64,000 bases of DNA, taken from positions 5,332,001 to 5,396,000 of the forward strand of contig NZ_CP162005.1 in the NCBI RefSeq assembly GCF_040822065.1. The letters are read 5' to 3'. This DNA comes from Pedobacter sp. WC2423. Its GTDB lineage: Bacteria > Bacteroidota > Bacteroidia > Sphingobacteriales > Sphingobacteriaceae. Positions 46,048 through 54,964 of this stretch are shown here, piece after piece. Position 1 is the first letter of the stretch. Each line of letters starts with the position of its first letter. The position numbers and the translations under genes were made by a program. The notes under the pieces were generated by a model. The model had not been told where the DNA came from and searched no databases. It worked only from the letters and a program-made list of their open reading frames with translations.

Positions 46048-46959
46048 ATGGAAAAGAACTTACTCAAAGGCGCCTTATTAGTAGGGCTTGGCGCCTCAAG
46101 TTATGGTGCGTTGGCAACAGTGGTTAAGATGGCTTATGAACATGGATTCAATACTGCGGAGGTGACAACTTCTCAATTTACAATTGGATTTACGGGAATG
46201 CTTTTATTAAACATATTAATCAAAAATAAATCAAAAGCAAAAGAAGAAGCGCAGCAAGAGAAAGGATCGATTTTAAAATTAATGCTGGGTGGTACTTCCC
46301 TGGGGCTGACCAGTGTGTTTTACTATTTTGCAGTAAAATTTATCCCTGTATCTGTAGGCATTGTTCTGTTAATGCAATCTGTCTGGATGGGCCTGCTACT
46401 GGAAGCTGTACTGGATAAAAAAATGCCTTCAGGCAGAAAAGTAATAGCAACTGCTATTGTTTTGATGGGAACGGCATTAGCCACCAATATTTTCTCCGAT
46501 GTACAGAGCCTGGATTGGAGAGGGGTAGCCTGGGGCCTGGCAGCAGGAATATCTTATACGATATCTTTATATTCTTCAAATAGCATCGCGACACATATGC
46601 GTCCTTTAAAAAGGAGTTTATGGCTGCTTGCTGGTGGATTAGCTGCTATTATCCTGATTTTCTGTACCAATTCTTATGCAAACTTTAACTTCGGTATTTT
46701 CTGGCCATGGGGCTTATTCCTTGCTTTTTTCGGAACAATTCTTCCTCCGCTGCTTTTTACCAGCGGAATGCCGCATACCGGGATTAGTCTGGGAACAATT
46801 GTAGCTTCAGTAGAGCTTCCGGTTTCTGTGATGTTCGCTTATATTTTGTTAAGAGAACCTGTTAATTTATTGCAATGGACCGGGATTTTGATGATCATCA
46901 GTGCCATTGTACTGATGAATGTACAGAATCTGAAAAAGAAACCTTTACTCAGCTCATAA
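46048..46959 (+). CDS. EamA/DMT-family transporter
   Basis: The 303-residue protein starts MEKNLLKGALLVGLGASSYG and has ten predicted membrane helices in two EamA repeats. The repeats are recognisable by LGLTSVFYYFAVKFIPVSVG and GTIVASVELPVSVMFAYILL. Such carriers export or import small metabolites; the substrate is unknown. The frame extends upstream to 45979, but the added residues are poly-Asn/Lys and the ATG at 46048 begins the first helix. Confidence 0.88.
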   Translation: MEKNLLKGALLVGLGASSYGALATVVKMAYEHGFNTAEVTTSQFTIGFTGMLLLNILIKNKSKAKEEAQQEKGSILKLMLGGTSLGLTSVFYYFAVKFIPVSVGIVLLMQSVWMGLLLEAVLDKKMPSGRKVIATAIVLMGTALATNIFSDVQSLDWRGVAWGLAAGISYTISLYSSNSIATHMRPLKRSLWLLAGGLAAIILIFCTNSYANFNFGIFWPWGLFLAFFGTILPPLLFTSGMPHTGISLGTIVASVELPVSVMFAYILLREPVNLLQWTGILMIISAIVLMNVQNLKKKPLLSS

Positions 46960-47006
46960 CTTCATCCATAAAAACAATTATTCATTCTTAAAAGAAAGAC
47001 TGCAAT

Positions 47007-47813
47007 TTGAAACGATTTACAATTGTGGTTTTCCTGCTTTTTTCATTTACCGCATTTGGACAAACTTTAACTGTTTGTTCCTGGAATTTAAAAGATTTTG
47101 GAAAATCAAAGACCGATATACAAATAGATTTTATAGCACAAACCTTGAGAAATTGTGATGTGATTGCCATTCAGGAAGTCGTGGCCGGGCCCGGTGGACC
47201 AATGGCGGTTGCGCGTTTAAGTGACGCGCTGAACCGTACAGGAACCAGGTGGGATTATACCATCAGCCATGGTACTTCGAGTGACAGATATAGTAAAGAA
47301 CGTTATGCTTTTATCTGGAAAACCAGCAGAACTGAGAAAATAGGGGAGGCGTGGCTGGAAAAGAAATATAACCTTGAAATTATCAGAGAACCTTATTTTG
47401 CAAGGTTCAGGCTGGGCAAAAAGCAATTTACACTGGTCACCATGCATGCGATTCCAAAATCCAAGCAGCCGGAAACTGAGATTAAATATTTAAAATATCT
47501 GCCTGAAAATTACCCTTCAGATGTATTGATTTTTTGCGGAGATTTTAATTTGCCAGAATCACATTCCGTATTTAACCCGCTGAAGAGTATGGGGTATCCC
47601 CCTGCTTTGACCAATCAAAAGACTTCATTAAAACAGCAATGTATCAATGGTAATTGTCTGGCTTCCGCTTATGATAATTTTTTCTATAATCAGGCAAAGG
47701 TTAATTTGATCGATGCAGGGATCATTCCTTTTTATACAGCATTCGATGATTTAAAGGAAGCAAGAAGGGTTTCTGATCACGTACCTGTGTTTTTGAAGTT
47801 TTCGCTGTTGTAA
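47007..47813 (+). CDS. secreted endonuclease/exonuclease/phosphatase-family protein
   Basis: The 268-residue protein has a signal peptide (FTIVVFLLFSFTAFGQ). The DNase I-like fold is indicated by VCSWNLKDFGKS (Asn ligand), CDVIAIQEVVAG (catalytic Glu), FTLVTMHAIPKS, LIFCGDFNLPES (Asp-x-Asn) and RRVSDHVPVFLKF (Asp-His). The active-site set is complete. A secreted nuclease would give phosphate or nucleosides from extracellular DNA; a phosphatase role is possible. Confidence 0.88.
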   Translation: MKRFTIVVFLLFSFTAFGQTLTVCSWNLKDFGKSKTDIQIDFIAQTLRNCDVIAIQEVVAGPGGPMAVARLSDALNRTGTRWDYTISHGTSSDRYSKERYAFIWKTSRTEKIGEAWLEKKYNLEIIREPYFARFRLGKKQFTLVTMHAIPKSKQPETEIKYLKYLPENYPSDVLIFCGDFNLPESHSVFNPLKSMGYPPALTNQKTSLKQQCINGNCLASAYDNFFYNQAKVNLIDAGIIPFYTAFDDLKEARRVSDHVPVFLKFSLL

Positions 47814-47849
47814 AACAGAAGGAGAGTTCAACATCGGTTATTGGTCGTA

Positions 47850-47898
47850 GTTGAGAGGGGGTTGAAAGGGCCAATGGCCCTTTCAACCCCCTCTCAAC
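47850..47898. repeat. 49-nt perfect palindrome, GC-rich
   Basis: Two 24-nt arms (47850-47873 and 47875-47898) are perfect inverted repeats about a single central base. The core is GAAAGGGCCAATGGCCCTTTC. It lies 37 nt after the endonuclease gene stop and 81 nt before nrtR. It has no T-run, which distinguishes it from the other terminators in the window; it may still terminate, or be a REP-like element. Confidence 0.85.
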
Positions 47899-47978
47899 AT
47901 AGATCTATTCTACATCTTTAACTGATCACGCTCAATTGACCAATTAATGTTATTACTTTGTAACAAAAATCTGTTTAA

Positions 47979-48686
47979 ATGAATAAAGTTACCTCTGAGA
48001 TCGATCAGGATATTAAGGTCACAGTTGATGCTATTGTTTTCGGATATAATCAGGAAAATGGTATCTCTGTACTGCTGATTAAGCGTAAAATTGAGCCTTT
48101 TCTTAAGGAGTGGGCACTTCCGGGTGGTTTTGTGCTGAATCATGAAACACTGGAAGAAGCAGTGGAAAGAGAATTACGCGAAGAAGCGGGAGTATCTATA
48201 AATTATCTGGAACAATTGTTTACTTTCGGCAAGCCATCCCGTGACCCGCGGATGCGTGTTATCTCTATTGCCTATTTTGGGCTGGTTAAATCTTCAGACT
48301 TCAGTTTATTTGCTTCCACAGATGCCTCAGAAGCAGCCTGGTTTAATATCTATGATCTTCCTCCATTAGCTTTTGACCATAAAGAAGTGGTTGAAAAAGC
48401 TATTGCCCGTTTAAGAGCAAAAATTACCTATGAACCAATCGGCTTTGAGCTGCTGGACCCTAAATTTCTTTTCTCTCATCTGGAACAATTATACATGGAA
48501 TTGTTAGGCCACGATATTGACCGCCGTAATTTTAAACGTAAAGTGATGTCTTTAGGCCTGGTTATTGAACTGGATGAAAAGGCTCCGGCTTTAACTGCCG
48601 GGCGGCCGGGAAAACTTTACTCTTTTGACAAAGAAAAATATAAGCAGCTTAAAGTTAATGGTTTCGATCTTAATAAACTCCTTTAA
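47979..48686 (+). CDS. nrtR: NUDIX-type regulator, NrtR family
   Basis: The 235-residue protein combines a Nudix-like domain (1-145) with a C-terminal winged helix (about 155-235, FEL-LDPKFLFSHLEQLYMELL, RNFKRKVMSLGLV). The Nudix box is LEEAVERELREEAGV, close to but not the full catalytic GX5EX7REUXEEXGU, as in NrtR, which binds ADP-ribose rather than cutting it. NrtR represses NAD biosynthesis genes. The two following genes are NAD-salvage enzymes, preceded by two matched palindromic sites, which supports the assignment over the related arabinose regulator AraR. Confidence 0.88.
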   Translation: MNKVTSEIDQDIKVTVDAIVFGYNQENGISVLLIKRKIEPFLKEWALPGGFVLNHETLEEAVERELREEAGVSINYLEQLFTFGKPSRDPRMRVISIAYFGLVKSSDFSLFASTDASEAAWFNIYDLPPLAFDHKEVVEKAIARLRAKITYEPIGFELLDPKFLFSHLEQLYMELLGHDIDRRNFKRKVMSLGLVIELDEKAPALTAGRPGKLYSFDKEKYKQLKVNGFDLNKLL

Positions 48687-48705
48687 TACAGTGTTTTATG
48701 AGTTT

Positions 48706-48742
48706 AAATTTAATTTGTGTAAAAATAACGCAAATTAAATTT
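48706..48742. promoter_or_regulatory. NrtR-type operator, site 1
   Basis: Arms AAATTTAATTTG and CAAATTAAATTT are perfect inverted repeats with 13 nt between. The inner part, TTTGTGT...ATAACGCAAA, is repeated at site 2. Confidence 0.7.
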
Positions 48743-48766
48743 GCATAAGAAATAATAAAGACTTTA

Positions 48767-48789
48767 ATTTGTGTCATTATAACGCAAAT
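48767..48789. promoter_or_regulatory. NrtR-type operator, site 2
   Basis: ATTTG and CAAAT with the same 13-nt spacing as site 1 (GTGTCATTATAACG inside), ending 4 nt before the Prs ATG, so binding would block the promoter or start. Confidence 0.65.
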
Positions 48790-48793
48790 AGAT

Positions 48794-49633
48794 ATGAAAA
48801 TATTAAATTTATCAACCGGATTTAAACCCTTCAATTCCTCTTTAGAGGAAATAGATGCTAAAAGCTTTTTATTTAGCGGTGGGGAAGTACACATCAAATT
48901 AGAGGGTAAAGCAGAAGAAGTGATGATTTCTGCCAGGCTAAATGACTCTAATGATGTCATGAAGTTGTTGCTGGCTGCAGATGCATTACGCCGCAACGGC
49001 AGTAAGCATATCAGCGTATTGATTCCTTATTTGCCTTATGCACGTCAGGACAGGGTAATGGTAGGAGGCGAACCCTTATCAATTAAGGTAATGTGTAACC
49101 TGATTAACAGCTGCGGCTTTGATAAGGTCTATATCTTTGATGTACATTCAGAAGTATCTCTTGCTTTACTGGATAATTATGAACTGATCACTAATTCAAG
49201 CCTGGCTAAAAAAGTACTCCATGACCATACGGATTACCTGCTGGTTTCTCCTGACGCTGGTGCACTTAAAAAGATCTATAAACTTGCAGAAGCTTTACAA
49301 TATACCAGTGATATCATTTTATGTAATAAAGTGAGAGATGTCAGTAATGGAAAAATCAAACAGATCACAGTTGATCAGGACGACCTTGGTGGTAAAGATT
49401 GTTTTATCATCGATGACATTTGTGATGGTGGTGCCACTTTTATAGGGGTAGCTAAAGAATTAAAGCAACGTAATGCTGGTAAAGTCAGCCTGATTGTTTC
49501 CCATGGTATTATGTCTCATGGAGAAACTGAACTTGCGCAGTGGATAGACCATATTTATACAACAGACTCTATTAAAGACAGTGAATCAACATTAATCAGC
49601 AGGATTCCACTGGCTGATCTGATCGAATTATAA
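48794..49633 (+). CDS. PRPP-synthetase-like enzyme of the NAD-salvage cluster
   Basis: The 279-residue protein is about 35 residues shorter than housekeeping Prs (about 315). It keeps the phosphoribosyltransferase fold, with FSGGEVHIKL, LIPYLPYARQDRVM (ATP site, matching PYxRQDR), LLVSPDAGALKKIYKLAE, and the PRPP loop IIDDICDGGATF. The catalytic flexible loop KRR...EVM is replaced by CNKVRDVSNGKIKQ. It probably supplies PRPP to the next enzyme. A phage NAD-repair pathway (NARP1) uses homologues of this and the next enzyme on ADP-ribose, so that reaction should also be considered. Confidence 0.85.
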   Translation: MKILNLSTGFKPFNSSLEEIDAKSFLFSGGEVHIKLEGKAEEVMISARLNDSNDVMKLLLAADALRRNGSKHISVLIPYLPYARQDRVMVGGEPLSIKVMCNLINSCGFDKVYIFDVHSEVSLALLDNYELITNSSLAKKVLHDHTDYLLVSPDAGALKKIYKLAEALQYTSDIILCNKVRDVSNGKIKQITVDQDDLGGKDCFIIDDICDGGATFIGVAKELKQRNAGKVSLIVSHGIMSHGETELAQWIDHIYTTDSIKDSESTLISRIPLADLIEL

Positions 49634-49649
49634 CCTAAAAAAATTAAAG

Positions 49650-51101
49650 ATGAATAATATCCTATTACAAACCGATGTTTACAAAATGGGCCATATGGAG
49701 CAATATGCTCCAGGATGTAACAAAGTATATTCTTATTTGACTGCAAGAAGCGATAAGAATTTTAAGGAGACCGTATTTTTCGGACTTCAATATTATATTA
49801 AACAATATCTTTCTGAACCCATCACCAAAGAAATGGGGGAAGAATTTCTGACTTACCGTAAACTGATTTTAGGAAGTAATTCTCCTGAAGTAGAAAGTAA
49901 AATCAGAGCACTTTGTGCATTAGGTTACCTGCCAGTAGAAATTAAAGCTGTGGAAGAAGGTACGATTATGCCGGTTCAGAATGTGCTGATGACAATCACG
50001 AATACACATCCTGATTTTTATTGGGTAGTCGGATTTATGGAAAGTTTACTGCTGAAATTATGGTATACAATTACCGTAGCTACCTGCAGTCATCAGTACC
50101 GTAAAATTGTAACCCGTTATTTCAATGAAACTGATGAAGTTGAAATGGAAGGTGCAAAGGATTTCCAGGTACATGATTTTGGATACCGTGGAGACGCTTC
50201 TGAAGAAGGGGCAGCAATTAGTGGGGTTGCGCATTTATTATCATTCCTGGGCAGTGATAATGTACCTGCCCTGCCATGTGCGGTTGACTATTATAAGGCT
50301 GATATCAATGGCGCACCAATTATGCTTTCTGTACCAGCAAGTGAGCACAGTGTAATGTGCTCTTTTGGCAGAGAAGACGAAATCGGAGCTTTCCGTCATA
50401 TGCTGGAGTTATATCCAGCAGGAATTGTATCTATTGTCTCTGATACTTTTGATGTTTATAAAGTATTAACAGAATTTGCTGAAATCCTGAAAGAAGATAT
50501 TCTGAAAAGAGATGGTAAAGTTGTCTTCAGACCTGATAGTGGAAATCCGGAATACATTATTTGCGGAAATCCGGAAGCAGAGCCTGGAACGAATGAATGG
50601 AAAGGTGCAATTCGTTTACTGGATGAAAAGTTTGGCTCTTCTTTAAACAGTAAAGGATATAAAGTATTGAATCCAAAAGTAGGTTTGATCTACGGTGATG
50701 GGATGTACCTGGAAAGATATATCAGAACACTTGACCGTTTGAAAGAAATGGGTTATGCAGCCAGTAACCTGGTTATCGGTGTCGGCGGTATTTTAAGAAA
50801 CCATAGCCGTGATACTTTAGGTTTCGCTATCAAAGCAACTTATGTTGAGGTAAACGGAGAACCAAGAGAAATCGAGAAAGACCCGGTAACTGACCATAAA
50901 AAGAAATCATTGAAAGGCATGCTTTGCCTGAAAAAGGAAGGTAATGAATACCTGACTAAAGATCAGTGCAGCGCGGCCGAAGAAGCTGATTCTTTATTGC
51001 AGGTGGTCTACAGAGATGGCAAATTGATGAAAGAAACCAGTTTAACTGCAATAAGAGAACTGGTTAAAGCACAAGAAGAGGTTTTAACCGGTCAGTTATA
51101 A
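49650..51101 (+). CDS. nadV: nicotinamide phosphoribosyltransferase
   Basis: The 483-residue NAMPT-type enzyme converts nicotinamide and PRPP to NMN, the one-step salvage route. Visible are LLQTDVYKMGHMEQYAP at the start, FQVHDFGYRGDASEEGAA (Asp/Arg for nicotinamide and PRPP), VSDTFDVYKVL, FRPDSGNPE and IYGDGM, and GVGGILRNHSRDTLGFAIKA. It lies 16 nt after the Prs-like gene and ends before a terminator. The pair with NrtR in front forms a controlled NAD-salvage unit. Confidence 0.93.
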   Translation: MNNILLQTDVYKMGHMEQYAPGCNKVYSYLTARSDKNFKETVFFGLQYYIKQYLSEPITKEMGEEFLTYRKLILGSNSPEVESKIRALCALGYLPVEIKAVEEGTIMPVQNVLMTITNTHPDFYWVVGFMESLLLKLWYTITVATCSHQYRKIVTRYFNETDEVEMEGAKDFQVHDFGYRGDASEEGAAISGVAHLLSFLGSDNVPALPCAVDYYKADINGAPIMLSVPASEHSVMCSFGREDEIGAFRHMLELYPAGIVSIVSDTFDVYKVLTEFAEILKEDILKRDGKVVFRPDSGNPEYIICGNPEAEPGTNEWKGAIRLLDEKFGSSLNSKGYKVLNPKVGLIYGDGMYLERYIRTLDRLKEMGYAASNLVIGVGGILRNHSRDTLGFAIKATYVEVNGEPREIEKDPVTDHKKKSLKGMLCLKKEGNEYLTKDQCSAAEEADSLLQVVYRDGKLMKETSLTAIRELVKAQEEVLTGQL

Positions 51102-51118
51102 TCTTCTTATTGCATAAA

Positions 51119-51153
51119 AAAGAGCAAATAACTTCTTCAGCTATTTGCTCTTT
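51119..51153. terminator. bidirectional terminator after nadV
   Basis: Arms AAAGAGCAAATA and TATTTGCTCTTT with an 11-nt loop, between convergent genes. Confidence 0.88.
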
Positions 51154-51186
51154 CCATAACATCCCATTCATGCAATGAGATGTTTT

Positions 51187-51585
51187 TTATTTTAAAATCT
51201 CGCTTAAACGTTCAGTCTGATGATCTGCAAGTTTCTTTAAAGGCCCCGCAGCCAGCATTTTCATCATCATATTCAGATCTGCTGAAATGATATGTGTAGC
51301 TGTTGTTGTACCATCACCATTATCCGCTACTGTCCATTTCAATTCTAAATCGAAAGGAGCTTTCTCAGAAGGAATTGCAATCAACTCCTGGTTTTCAACT
51401 CTGCTGGAAATCTTAATCGCCAGTTTAGCCATATTTTGAATGGTAAAATTAGCATCGTCTGCTGTAGAAGACCAGTTGTAAATGTTTTCAGGCATTAACT
51501 GCTGATGATTGTTCATGTCGGCTAAAAAAGCATAAACTTTATCTACCGGTTGGTTTACTGTGGTGGCACTTTCAATAACGGTCAT
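51187..51585 (-). CDS. SRPBCC (START/Bet v1-like) family protein
   Basis: The 132-residue protein starts MTVIESATTVNQPVDKVYAF, the normal opening of this fold, and includes LELKWTVADNGDGTTTATHI. It binds a hydrophobic ligand, which is not known. ATG 51585 is selected over the longer frame (51693), because the extra part only overlaps pyrE. It follows pyrE by 1 nt, so the two are translationally coupled. Confidence 0.83.
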   Translation of the reverse strand: MTVIESATTVNQPVDKVYAFLADMNNHQQLMPENIYNWSSTADDANFTIQNMAKLAIKISSRVENQELIAIPSEKAPFDLELKWTVADNGDGTTTATHIISADLNMMMKMLAAGPLKKLADHQTERLSEILK

Positions 51586-51586
51586 T

Positions 51587-52249
51587 TTATACTGGATTTT
51601 GGTCAAATTTCTGTCCCCATTCTGCTGGGTTTCTGCGCCATTGATTAAGAATATCCACATCACTTTGTGCGATAAAACTATTCTCAGCAGCATACTGTAT
51701 TAAAGTATTGTAGTTAGATAACGTTGCAAAACGACATTTAGCCTCTTTAAAGTTTTCTTCAGCAATGTCAAAGCCATAGGTGAAGATAGAAACCAGACCT
51801 GCAACAGACAAACCCGCATTTTTTAATGCGTGTACCGCCTGTAAACTACTTTTGCCAGTAGAAATTAAATCTTCTACCACAACTACGCGCTGACCTTCAA
51901 TGATCTCTCCTTCAATCAGGCTACCCGTTCCATGTTCTTTAGCTTTTGCTCTTACATAAACAAATGGTAATCCTAATTCCTGAGCAACTAATACACCCTG
52001 AGGAATACCAGCAGTTGCAACTCCGGCAATGACATCAACAGAACCAAATTCTTCCTGTATCAACTGCGTAAGTTTCTGTCTGATGTATGTTCGAACTGAC
52101 GGATGGGAGAGCGTTATCCTATTATCACAATAAATTGGAGATTTCCAGCCTGATGCCCACGTAAAAGGGTTATTCGGCTGTAATTTTATTGCTTTAATTT
52201 GAAGTAAAAATTCAGCTACCTTTAATTCAATATCACTTTTATTATACAT
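51587..52249 (-). CDS. pyrE: orotate phosphoribosyltransferase
   Basis: The 220-residue PRTase makes OMP from orotate and PRPP in pyrimidine synthesis. Seen are PFTWASGWKSPIYCDNR (orotate/PRPP contacts), VAGVATAGIPQGVLVA, YVRAKAKEHGTGSLIEG (flexible loop with the catalytic Lys) and VVVVEDLISTGKSSLQAV, the PRPP-binding loop. A TAATTTTG box (reverse strand, 52261-52254) ends 4 nt before the ATG. Confidence 0.95.
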   Translation of the reverse strand: MYNKSDIELKVAEFLLQIKAIKLQPNNPFTWASGWKSPIYCDNRITLSHPSVRTYIRQKLTQLIQEEFGSVDVIAGVATAGIPQGVLVAQELGLPFVYVRAKAKEHGTGSLIEGEIIEGQRVVVVEDLISTGKSSLQAVHALKNAGLSVAGLVSIFTYGFDIAEENFKEAKCRFATLSNYNTLIQYAAENSFIAQSDVDILNQWRRNPAEWGQKFDQNPV

Positions 52250-52253
52250 GCTC

Positions 52254-52261
52254 CAAAATTA
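52254..52261 (-). promoter_or_regulatory. -7 promoter box of pyrE
   Basis: On the reverse strand this reads TAATTTTG, 4 nt before the pyrE ATG. Confidence 0.5.
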
Positions 52262-52464
52262 CTCAAAATAATACCTTTATTCCACAAACGATTTGTCCTT
52301 TTTTTGCCACCGATTGATAATCAATGCGATAATTAGAAACGAGTAGGATTTAAACTAAAAAATATCTGATTCCTCTTTGTATCGTGCATAATTTTTATAC
52401 TTTTATTTCATAAACCAGTACACCCAACCAGCTTTTGAAAGCTGGCATACAAACGAATATACCA

Positions 52465-53109
52465 ATGAAAACTTATACCATTTACATCAACGATAATACA
52501 CTGCTGATTGCGAACAAAGTGCCCTCGCACACTGAACCTGTTGAGCTGGTGGAGGAAAACGGGTTTAATTTTGAAGCTTTCTATGAAGGCTTGAGTAAAT
52601 TATCTGCAAAACAGTATGTACTGATCACTGCTGATCCAAAATCACTTTTCAAACAAATGAAGGCCGGCTTAACTGTCATTAAAGCCGCGGGTGGTCTGGT
52701 CATGAACGCAAAAGATGAATACTTGTTTATCTTCAGAAATAAAAAATGGGATCTGCCTAAAGGTAAAGTCGAAAAAGGAGAAGGCATTAAAGATGCCGGA
52801 AGACGCGAAGTTGAAGAAGAATGCGGCGTAAAAATCAATACCAACGATGAAAGGTTATGCAAAACCTATCATGTTTATGAAATGGGGACCAGGTTAGTCC
52901 TGAAAAGAACCAACTGGTATAGCATGACCGTTAAAGGAAGCCCTAAATTGATTCCGCAGAAAGAAGAAGGGATTACTAAAGCAGAATGGCTTACCGCTGC
53001 TGACCTTAAGCCAGTGCTGAAAAATACTTATCCTTCTATTATTGACGTGCTGAAAGCGGGCAAACTGATTAAAGAGAAAGTATCTAAAGAAAAAATAAAG
53101 CTTCCTTAG
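52465..53109 (+). CDS. NUDIX hydrolase with N-terminal extension
   Basis: The 214-residue protein has a Nudix domain in its second half with a complete catalytic box: GKVEKGEGIKDAGRREVEEE followed by CGV (about 106-128), so hydrolysis of a nucleoside diphosphate derivative is likely. Residues 1-75 form a separate alpha/beta region of unknown role. The ATG at 52465 starts the conserved YTIYINDNTLLI; a 10-residue upstream extension to 52435 is possible. The last 26 nt overlap coaD on the other strand. Confidence 0.85.
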   Translation: MKTYTIYINDNTLLIANKVPSHTEPVELVEENGFNFEAFYEGLSKLSAKQYVLITADPKSLFKQMKAGLTVIKAAGGLVMNAKDEYLFIFRNKKWDLPKGKVEKGEGIKDAGRREVEEECGVKINTNDERLCKTYHVYEMGTRLVLKRTNWYSMTVKGSPKLIPQKEEGITKAEWLTAADLKPVLKNTYPSIIDVLKAGKLIKEKVSKEKIKLP

Positions 53110-53545
53110 GAAGAAAAGGCGTTACATCACCATGGTTACGGAGAATATCCCGGACTATGGTGGAGCTGATGGCCGAATACTCAGGTTTACTCAAAATAAA
53201 GATCGTTTCCATTTCTGGCATCATCGTCTGGTTAATCTGCGCAATTGCCCTTTCATATTCAAAGTCACCTACAGACCGGATTCCACGGATCATATAAGAA
53301 GCATTGATCTTTCTGCAAAAATCAACCGTTAAGCCTTCATAAGATTGAACTTCAATGTTATCATATGCTGCAAATACAGCTTTTACGATTTCTTCGCGCA
53401 CCTGTCCGGATAAAAAACTTTGTTTAGAACTGTTCAGTCCTATTCCAACTACTACTTTATCAAATAATGGCAAGGCACGCTTTAAGATATCAGCATGTGC
53501 GATGGTTAATGGATCAAATGATCCCGGAAACAGGGCTATTTTCAT
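53084..53545 (-). CDS. coaD: phosphopantetheine adenylyltransferase
   Basis: The 153-residue protein has the normal length. Motifs: ALFPGSFDPLTIAHADIL (the TxxH-type nucleotidyltransferase signature, His contacting ATP), YMIRGIRSVGDFEYERAIAQ (4'-phosphopantetheine and ATP site) and SSTIVRDILRNHGDV. It catalyses the penultimate step of coenzyme A synthesis. It follows rsmD by 3 nt in one operon, and its 3' end overlaps the opposing NUDIX gene by 26 nt. Confidence 0.96.
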   Translation of the reverse strand: MKIALFPGSFDPLTIAHADILKRALPLFDKVVVGIGLNSSKQSFLSGQVREEIVKAVFAAYDNIEVQSYEGLTVDFCRKINASYMIRGIRSVGDFEYERAIAQINQTMMPEMETIFILSKPEYSAISSTIVRDILRNHGDVTPFLPKEALFFL

Positions 53546-53548
53546 AGT

Positions 53549-54088
53549 TTAAGGCGTATAGTTAAAAAAGCTGAAAGAAGAATTACCATAACGGCGGGTT
53601 TCTTTATAACCTGGCTGATCTTTTAATTTTAATAAAGAAGGATGTTCTACCACCAGTAATCCGTTTTCAGTCAATAACTTGTTTTTCGCCACTAATTGTG
53701 GAATAAGCGGAATATTTGTCAAATCATAAGGTGGATCTGCAAATATAATCTGATAACTTTTAGTGTGTTGTTCCAGGAATTTGAATACATCTGCCTTTTG
53801 CAGTGTGATTTCATTCAGTTCATATTTTTCAATAACTGATTTAAGCCAGAATATACAGCCGGAATGTTTATCTACAGCAGTTACTTCTTTTATTCCGCGT
53901 GAAGCGAATTCAATACTGATGTTTCCTGTGCCGCTGAATAAATCGAGCACACTGCAACTGTCAAAATCGTAAGTATTGTATAAAATATTGAAAAGGGCCT
54001 CTTTGGCCATGTCTGTAGTAGGTCTTACAGGAAGACTGGCAGGCGCATTCATGCGGATACCTTTTAATTTACCGCCAATTATACGCAT
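53549..54088 (-). CDS. rsmD: 16S rRNA (guanine-966-N2)-methyltransferase
   Basis: The 179-residue protein begins MRIIGGKLKGIRM, as RsmD does. It has SVLDLFSGTGNISIEFASRG for SAM binding and the N6/N2-type catalytic motif FADPPYDL. It methylates N2 of G966 in 16S rRNA. The start overlaps the DUF3822 gene by 10 nt. The order DUF3822-rsmD-coaD is an operon. Confidence 0.94.
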   Translation of the reverse strand: MRIIGGKLKGIRMNAPASLPVRPTTDMAKEALFNILYNTYDFDSCSVLDLFSGTGNISIEFASRGIKEVTAVDKHSGCIFWLKSVIEKYELNEITLQKADVFKFLEQHTKSYQIIFADPPYDLTNIPLIPQLVAKNKLLTENGLLVVEHPSLLKLKDQPGYKETRRYGNSSFSFFNYTP

Positions 54089-54912
54089 AAGTCCAGGGCT
54101 AATAAGCTGCTGTAATAGTGAGCAGGCATATCATCTAAGATCGCATGATCAATATCACTGGCAGGAGGAAGGTTAAAATGGATGTGATTGAAATATTTAT
54201 GCAGACAGGTATGGTAACCATCATTCTGATGAATAATTCCACTGATTAATACAGATGTGGTTGCCGGATCTAACTTTAATTCCTGAATCAATAAGACCAG
54301 GTAATAGTTAAATTCTTCCGCATTCTCTATCTGGTAGGTATTCTGGAAGCGCATCTTGCCTTCATCCAGTAATAAGGCATTAAAAGAGCCCGCTGTGAAG
54401 TCAAGCAATAAAGACGTGCCTTCTGCACTGGTTGCCAATGCCAGAACTGGTGCATTCTGCTCATAGCGTGCAGCGCTGGCCAGGAAGGTATTTAAAGTTT
54501 GCTCAGTGAATTTCTCCAGGTTAAACACTGAAGTGAAGCCAAAGCGCGCAAAAGCACGTGTATATAAGGTAGCTGATTGATCTTCGCTGAAAAAGTTAGC
54601 GTAGGTATTCAGGTCCTGCTTACAGAAAAACTCATTGGGAACAGCAATAGTATTTGGCGTATACACAGAAACCTTAATTTCCCTGAATGGCAGCTTAAGG
54701 TAATTGTCATTTTTTAAAATAGTGGCCAGGTCAGTGCTGATGTCTTCACACTCCTGCTGATCAAATACGGCTTTTAACTGCTTGCTGTTTTTATCAATTA
54801 TGGCATATGAAAAACTATCGCCGGTAATCTTTAACAACAAATTACAGGCTGAGGCAGTATGAGGATCAAATTCCGGATCCACTAATAAAATGCTGTTTTT
54901 ACTATTGTTCAT
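54079..54912 (-). CDS. DUF3822 family protein
   Basis: The 277-residue protein belongs to DUF3822, restricted to Bacteroidota. It begins NNSKNSILLVDPEFDPHTAS and resembles an actin-like/ASKHA fold in outline (LLDFTAGSFNALLLDEGKM). No catalytic residues can be assigned. It is the first gene of the operon with rsmD and coaD, which recurs in relatives by my recollection, and it is divergent from the RecD-like helicase. Confidence 0.82.
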   Translation of the reverse strand: MNNSKNSILLVDPEFDPHTASACNLLLKITGDSFSYAIIDKNSKQLKAVFDQQECEDISTDLATILKNDNYLKLPFREIKVSVYTPNTIAVPNEFFCKQDLNTYANFFSEDQSATLYTRAFARFGFTSVFNLEKFTEQTLNTFLASAARYEQNAPVLALATSAEGTSLLLDFTAGSFNALLLDEGKMRFQNTYQIENAEEFNYYLVLLIQELKLDPATTSVLISGIIHQNDGYHTCLHKYFNHIHFNLPPASDIDHAILDDMPAHYYSSLLALDLCV

Positions 54913-54964
54913 CTTAGCAAAATTAATTCTTTTTTCTATAACAACACCATTGCATATTTGTAAA

